This document shows, in pieces, positions 7,153-10,131 of a stretch of DNA of 10,131 bases. The translations under genes and the position numbers were made by a program. This DNA comes from Pseudomonadota bacterium (GTDB lineage Bacteria; Myxococcota; Bradymonadia; UBA4248), in the NCBI GenBank assembly GCA_017613855.1, contig JAGACY010000287.1:1-10131 (forward strand). The letters are read 5' to 3'. The stretch's first letter is position 1; each line of letters starts with the position of its first letter. The notes under the pieces are model-generated. The model worked only from the letters and a program-made list of their open reading frames with translations, was not told the origin of the DNA and did not search any database.

Positions 7153-7187
7153 ATTACGCATTACGCATTACACATTACGAATTGAAT
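7153..7187. repeat. Heptamer array G (ATTACGC, i.e. AATGCGT on the minus strand)
   Basis: Five 7-bp units on the plus strand: ATTACGC, ATTACGC, ATTACAC, ATTACGA, ATTGAAT. It ends with the same GAATTGAAT as array H. Confidence 0.85.
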
Positions 7188-7235
7188 CGTTGCGAACAAA
7201 TCCGTTTGTAAAATTCACAAATCATACCCTCGTTT

Positions 7236-7263
7236 TTGCAAAACCTGTCGAAATTGCTATAGA
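7236..7263 (+). promoter_or_regulatory. Sigma-70-type promoter of the PEGA-like gene
   Basis: -35 TTGCAA (7236-7241), 16-base spacer, -10 TATAGA (7258-7263) preceded by TGC, the extended -10 pattern. The predicted transcription start is near 7270. The 5' leader of about 44 bases would then be almost entirely heptamer array H. A small TTTGT/ACAAA dyad lies upstream around 7205-7221. Confidence 0.55.
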
Positions 7264-7280
7264 CTTCTAACGCGAGAATA

Positions 7281-7315
7281 ATTCCGCATTCCGCATTCCG
7301 CATTACGAATTGAAT
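7281..7315. repeat. Heptamer array H, running into the PEGA gene start codon
   Basis: Five 7-bp units: ATTCCGC three times, ATTACGA, ATTGAAT. The final AT of the last unit is the first two bases of the gene's ATG (7314-7316). It takes the place where a Shine-Dalgarno sequence would be. Array C has the same unit in the opposite orientation. Confidence 0.88.
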
Positions 7316-7931
7316 GAAAAAGCTCATCCTCACCTCACTCATCCTCATCTTCGCGGCGGGCATGGCAAATGCCGAACCCAAAGAATACAGCTCGCCCGAT
7401 TTGCGTCCAATCAAAGTCAAGGAAACGCGGCCGATGGGGCGTATTTTCGTTCAGGTCAACTTCAGTTCGCACAAGATTATCGTCGATGGCGCGGAATATC
7501 CGGCCTATCTTGCTGATTATGGCATCGAAGTGACATCGAACGAATTGCATAATGTGACGGTTTCGAATTCAGCGGGGGCAGAAAAAAAATACCGTCTCAG
7601 CGTCAATCCCAATGAGACATTGATGCTTTATGTTGATTTGGGATCTTCAGTTGCTCCCAAAGAAGAACCACCCAAAAAAGAGGAAGAGAAAAAAGAAGAA
7701 AAGAAGGATGATGCTTCAACGGGATTTGTGACGATTACGGCAGAAACAGAAGCTCAAATCTATATTGACGGTAAACTCGTTGCCTCTAAAACCCCACTCA
7801 AAAAACATGAAGTCAATGTTGGATCCCATACGATTCGCGTTTATTTCTTTGATACGCGCAAGTTCTCAAAATCGCGGGAAATTTATGTAGGCAAAGGCGC
7901 AACGATGAGTCTGAATTTCACGAAAGAGTAG
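7314..7931 (+). CDS. Secreted protein with two PEGA-like beta domains
   Basis: The 205-aa product has a Sec signal peptide (MKKLILTSLILIFAAGMANA, cleavage expected after residue 20). A first beta-rich region follows (about 42-109: GRIFVQVNFSSHKIIVDGAE, NETLMLYVDL). Residues 116-133 form a Lys/Glu/Pro linker (PKEEPPKKEEEKKEEKKDD). A second beta domain lies at 137-205 (GFVTITAETEAQIYIDGKLV, then TPLKKHEVNVGSHTIRVYF). The order strand, (I/V)DG, P-L, G-x-H-x-(I/V)-x-V is the usual PEGA pattern, and the first region seems a divergent copy. PEGA domains are found in surface and periplasmic proteins; the ligand is unknown. The only usable ATG has no Shine-Dalgarno sequence because a heptamer array abuts it; a promoter is predicted at 7236-7263. 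A strong terminator follows at 7937. It could also be described as an uncharacterised exported protein. Confidence 0.85.
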   Translation: MKKLILTSLILIFAAGMANAEPKEYSSPDLRPIKVKETRPMGRIFVQVNFSSHKIIVDGAEYPAYLADYGIEVTSNELHNVTVSNSAGAEKKYRLSVNPNETLMLYVDLGSSVAPKEEPPKKEEEKKEEKKDDASTGFVTITAETEAQIYIDGKLVASKTPLKKHEVNVGSHTIRVYFFDTRKFSKSREIYVGKGATMSLNFTKE

Positions 7932-7936
7932 GGGCT

Positions 7937-7963
7937 GCATCCGCCTGGATGCTTTTTTCTTTT
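7937..7963 (+). terminator. Rho-independent terminator of the PEGA-like gene
   Basis: GCATCC (7937-7942), loop GCCT, GGATGC (7947-7952), then TTTTTTCTTTT. It starts five bases after the stop codon. Confidence 0.85.
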
Positions 7964-7991
7964 GTGTGGTTGCAGAGGTGAAAACAAGAAC

Positions 7992-8021
7992 AAAAAAAAG
8001 GGCTTGAAAAAGCCCTTTTTT
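7992..8021. terminator. Bidirectional terminator between convergent genes
   Basis: An A-run (7992-7999), GGGCTT (8000-8005), loop GAAA, AAGCCC (8010-8015), then a T-run. Both strands give a stem followed by T residues. It serves the minus-strand lipoprotein gene (stop at 8039) and backs up the plus-strand terminator at 7937. Confidence 0.85.
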
Positions 8022-8038
8022 AATACATGCAATCAGAA

Positions 8039-8518
8039 TTATTCCGCAGGTGTGGTTTCAACGGGAACGCTGCTGCTACTGCTACTGCTGCTGGCGCGGT
8101 TACCGAGACCTTTTGCTTTATACATATCATCGGGCATGCAGAAGTAAGCAGATGTACCTTTAATGAATTCTACGCAATGACCGTTTTCGGGGCACGTTGT
8201 TTTGCAGCTTTTGCCTTCGGGGCATTTGCAATATTCGGGATGTGACGGATTATTGCATTCATTTTGAGAAGGCTCACATCGATGGGTACAGAATGCTTCT
8301 GAACTATCATAAATACCGCAGATGAGGCTGTCGCAGTCAAAGACATAGTCAACTGCACACGTTGCAGTACTAGATCCACCTGTTGGGGTGCAAGCAACGG
8401 TATGTGCTTTGGTATTAGGGATTGAACAGGGACCATATTCTTCGGGAGAGCATGCGGTTAAGCAGGCAGCCATACCGATTAGAATTCCAAGACTACGAAG
8501 TACATTGATTTTAGACAT
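8039..8518 (-). CDS. Cys-rich lipoprotein with C-terminal poly-serine tract
   Basis: Family not recognised. The 159-aa product has a lipoprotein signal peptide (MSKINVLRSLGILIGMAACL, lipobox LTAC, lipid-bearing Cys23). The mature part has 14 more cysteines (31 to 127) spread over about 100 residues, including CKCPEGKSCKTTCPENGHC (97-115), a pattern like that of small disulfide-rich, EGF-like surface domains. An even number of Cys fits seven disulfides. The end has eight serines (143-150) encoded by AGC/AGT triplets and a short VPVETTPAE tail. The start at 8518 is chosen for the signal peptide and GGAG eight bases upstream; the ATG at 8563 would add 15 residues. A possible promoter lies at 8544-8570, and a bidirectional terminator follows. 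It has the same general design as the lipoprotein at 1076-1765, but no clear sequence match. Confidence 0.85.
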   Translation of the reverse strand: MSKINVLRSLGILIGMAACLTACSPEEYGPCSIPNTKAHTVACTPTGGSSTATCAVDYVFDCDSLICGIYDSSEAFCTHRCEPSQNECNNPSHPEYCKCPEGKSCKTTCPENGHCVEFIKGTSAYFCMPDDMYKAKGLGNRASSSSSSSSVPVETTPAE

Positions 8519-8534
8519 TCTCAACACTCCAACG

Positions 8535-8570
8535 TTGACAGACGCTATACGCCAAAGACGCAACTGTCAA
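8535..8570 (-). promoter_or_regulatory. Possible promoter with an overlapping inverted repeat
   Basis: On the minus strand there is a perfect TTGACA (8565-8570) and TATAGC (8544-8549), but the spacer is only 15 bases. TTGACAG (8535-8541) and CTGTCAA (8564-8570) form a perfect 7-bp inverted repeat around the -10 region, so an operator is possible. The lipoprotein start is 17 bases further on. Confidence 0.4.
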
Positions 8571-8613
8571 TCTTCTACCACTTTATGAACTGGACTGCAA
8601 GTCCAAAAGAGAA

Positions 8614-8638
8614 ATGCATGATGTGTCATGCGTTTTTT
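8614..8638. terminator. Terminator-like hairpin downstream of the FHA gene
   Basis: GCATGA (8616-8621), loop TGTG, TCATGC (8626-8631), then G and six Ts on the plus strand. Read on the minus strand it is followed by ATTTCTCTTTT, so it could end transcription of the FHA gene, whose stop is 110 bases upstream. A second dyad TGGACT-GCA-AGTCCA lies beside it at 8591-8605. Confidence 0.5.
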
Positions 8639-8659
8639 AATCTGCAATGCGTAATTGAT
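8639..8659. repeat. Heptamer array I (short, degenerate)
   Basis: Three units: AATCTGC, AATGCGT, AATTGAT. The middle unit is the same as in array G read on the minus strand. Confidence 0.5.
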
Positions 8660-8731
8660 TTTGCACCCAAAGAATCATGGGTTGCGCCCTTTGGGAGGCG
8701 TGACGATAATTTGAAAATGGGAATGATGGTG

Positions 8732-8752
8732 AATTCCGAATGTCGAATTAGA
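8732..8752. repeat. Heptamer array J (degenerate), overlapping the FHA stop codon
   Basis: Three units: AATTCCG, AATGTCG, AATTAGA. The last includes the TAA stop (8748-8750, minus strand) of the FHA gene. Confidence 0.45.
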
Positions 8753-9761
8753 ACAGTGACTTGAATTTAAATTCTGTTCGTCCGAGACGAATCGTATCGT
8801 TGTCGATCAAATCGGATTTGGTGACACGTTTTTGGTTAACGAAGGTACCATTCATCGAATCGAGGTCTGTGACCTGGAAATTACCATTTTCGTGTCGGAT
8901 TGTGCAATGCTTTGCAGACAGGAATGGGTCGGTAATAACGATATCGCAATCGGCCGCAGTGCCGAGGATATTTTTGCCGTCATAAATACGAAAGTCTTCA
9001 CCGCGATGGTTGCCGTTCTGAGCGACAATCCATCCGACGACCGTTCGTCTTTGGTCGATATTGAGGGCGTCCAGATTCAAGGCCATTGTTTTTTCGCCCG
9101 AGTCGACAGGCTGCGGTACTCCGGGAGCCATGGGCTGAGGTGCAGAAGGCCCTCCCAATTGCCCAACAGGTGTACCGCAAAATGGGCACATATCCCAATC
9201 AGGCTGCAGTCCCGAACCACAATTCATGCAAGACATTGTGAGTGCTTGCTGTCTTTTGTTTCTCTTTCCTTTACCCATCTTTGATGATTCCTGTTGTCTT
9301 GCTGATACTTGGCCTGCAGCGCCCCTGCCGCCGCCTGCATTTCCTCCGCCGGCGTGAGCCATGCCGCCACCAGCGGCACCACCAGCAGCTCCGGCGCCTG
9401 CGCGGGCATTACCTCCACCCCCATGTACATTGCCACCACCGGCACGTGCATTGCCGCCCGCACCGCCGCCTGCACGCGCATTGCCGCCGCCACCGCCACC
9501 GCCACCGGTATTCACATTGCCCGATGCGGCTTGCTTGCGTTGATTGGCCAGTTCGGCTCCTGATTTATTCTTATTCTTATCCATGCCGGTCATATTGTCT
9601 GTCGCATGGTAAGCTTTCTTGTCGAGGTTGGCCATCGCGCCCATGGCCTTGGCCTGGACTCTACCCACTGTCGCACGACGTACCTGTGCCGCTGCACGAT
9701 CCTTATAACGGTTCGCTGACGACCGAAACATCGATGTAAACATTCGTGAAAAGAAATCCAT
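8748..9761 (-). CDS. Zinc-ribbon and FHA domain protein with Gly-rich linker
   Basis: FHA domains bind phosphothreonine peptides in signalling and secretion systems; the partner here is unknown. The 337-aa protein has a basic, helical N-terminus (about 1-80). Next is a Gly/Ala/Asn low-complexity linker (about 84-150) with repeated GGGNARAGGG-like units. A zinc ribbon follows (C178-x2-C181-x10-C192-x2-C195) and a Pro-rich spacer (202-221). A C-terminal FHA domain (about 245-337) has ILGTAADCDI, LSAKHCTI and DLDSMNGTFVN. The FHA Ser282, His285, Asn304, Gly305 and Thr306 positions are kept, but the usual Gly-Arg of strand 3 is Gly-Thr (267-268), so the Arg that normally contacts phosphate is missing. 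No signal peptide or membrane helix is seen. AAGAGG lies upstream of the start, with a promoter at 9800-9828. The gene just upstream on the same strand may be cotranscribed. Confidence 0.93.
   Translation of the reverse strand: MDFFSRMFTSMFRSSANRYKDRAAAQVRRATVGRVQAKAMGAMANLDKKAYHATDNMTGMDKNKNKSGAELANQRKQAASGNVNTGGGGGGGGNARAGGGAGGNARAGGGNVHGGGGNARAGAGAAGGAAGGGMAHAGGGNAGGGRGAAGQVSARQQESSKMGKGKRNKRQQALTMSCMNCGSGLQPDWDMCPFCGTPVGQLGGPSAPQPMAPGVPQPVDSGEKTMALNLDALNIDQRRTVVGWIVAQNGNHRGEDFRIYDGKNILGTAADCDIVITDPFLSAKHCTIRHENGNFQVTDLDSMNGTFVNQKRVTKSDLIDNDTIRLGRTEFKFKSLF
9308..9512 (-). repeat. GC-rich low-complexity tract coding the Gly/Ala/Asn linker
   Basis: Tandem GCC/ACC-type triplets on the plus strand, with irregular longer repeats, encode the Gly-rich linker of the FHA protein. 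GC content is much higher than in the surroundings. The long plus-strand open frames across it come from this composition. Confidence 0.7.
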
Positions 9762-9799
9762 ATTCTTACCTCTTTAAGCGCGCAAATGCGCACCTAATC

Positions 9800-9828
9800 C
9801 CTATAGCACACAAGCATTGGGCAAACAA
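9800..9828 (-). promoter_or_regulatory. Sigma-70-type promoter of the FHA gene
   Basis: On the minus strand there is TTGTTT (9823-9828), a 17-base spacer and TATAGG (9800-9805) preceded by TGC, the extended -10 pattern. The predicted start is about 32 bases upstream of the FHA start codon. The short leader includes a small GCGC-ATTT-GCGC dyad. Confidence 0.5.
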
Positions 9829-9942
9829 GATTTCGCATTCGATACAGGTTATAGCCTTCTGTGATCAATCGTTTCCGGAACGACTGTGTCGGTGGTTTCT
9901 GTAATCAGGGCAGCAACTTCCTTATGGATGGAAACGCTGGTT

Positions 9943-10131
9943 TTATGACTGTTTTTTATCAGAGGGGGGGACGATCTTCGGTTTCTTTAATAAACCTAAA
10001 ATGCCACTGATACCTCCGGATGATTCTTCCTTATCTTTACTGTCATTTGAGGCAGAATCCTCCTCGTCTTCTCCCTCATAAAACATGCTTTCAAGACTGA
10101 TGGTCGTCTTTTCGCCGTAGAGCGCTTCATC
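9943..10131 (-). CDS. C-terminal end of an unidentified protein (runs off the right edge)
   Basis: The last 62 codons and stop of a minus-strand gene that begins beyond the window. The visible part starts DEALYGEKTTISLESMFYEG. It continues as a very acidic, Ser-rich, probably disordered stretch (EDEEDSASNDSKDKEESSGG) and ends GISGILGLLKKPKIVPPSDK plus KQS. No domain is recognisable. A run of seven C (coding strand, 9964-9970) precedes the end. If it had six, the frame would go on for about 30 further residues to a stop at 9849-9851, so the true C-terminus depends on that run. The FHA gene follows on the same strand. Confidence 0.7.
   Translation of the reverse strand, partial: DEALYGEKTTISLESMFYEGEDEEDSASNDSKDKEESSGGISGILGLLKKPKIVPPSDKKQS

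Noticed and set aside
8832..9739. Plus-strand open frames antisense to the FHA gene
   Set aside because: They arise from the low-complexity GC-rich linker and lack any family match; the minus-strand frame has two recognisable domains.

Overview
The window carries about eight complete or nearly complete protein genes and two genes cut by its edges. Most lie on the minus strand. On the left is the head of a str-type ribosomal operon (rpsL then rpsG, running off the left edge) behind a clear sigma-70-type promoter. Moving right on the minus strand come a Cys-rich lipoprotein gene, a long-form ribosome hibernation factor gene (hpf), an MscS-family mechanosensitive channel gene and an exported protein of unknown function. 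The centre holds pyrG (CTP synthase, plus strand). To its right is a secreted protein with two PEGA-like domains (plus strand), which converges on a second Cys-rich lipoprotein gene (minus). Next is a zinc-ribbon/FHA protein (minus). The right edge cuts the acidic C-terminal tail of another minus-strand gene.

The sequence does not name the organism. Moderate GC, two Cys-rich lipoproteins, PEGA-like domains and a Gly-rich zinc-ribbon/FHA protein suggest a lineage of the former Deltaproteobacteria (Myxococcota or Bradymonadota type). This is an inference of low confidence. The genes do not form one pathway: translation (S12, S7, HPF), nucleotide synthesis (CTP synthase), envelope and osmotic functions (MscS, lipoproteins, exported proteins) and phosphopeptide-type recognition (FHA) are mixed, with wide gaps between several of them.

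The gaps are the most unusual part. (1) About ten short arrays of 7-bp units of the form AAT-NNNN (commonest unit AATGCG plus C, G or T) are scattered through them. Each array has its own homogenised unit, several end in AATTGAAT, and they run into the start codons of mscS and the PEGA gene and into the stop codons of pyrG and the FHA gene. (2) At least five hairpins have different stem sequences but share one unpaired G at the same place, between a GC-rich outer stem and an inner stem starting TAT and closing ATA. This looks like an undescribed REP-like palindrome family. One member (6842-7030) encloses a nested inverted structure about 165 nt long.

rpsL has an apparent 1-base deletion after codon 91 that removes the normal S12 C-terminus. 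Because the correct ending follows intact in the next frame, this is most likely a sequence or assembly error.
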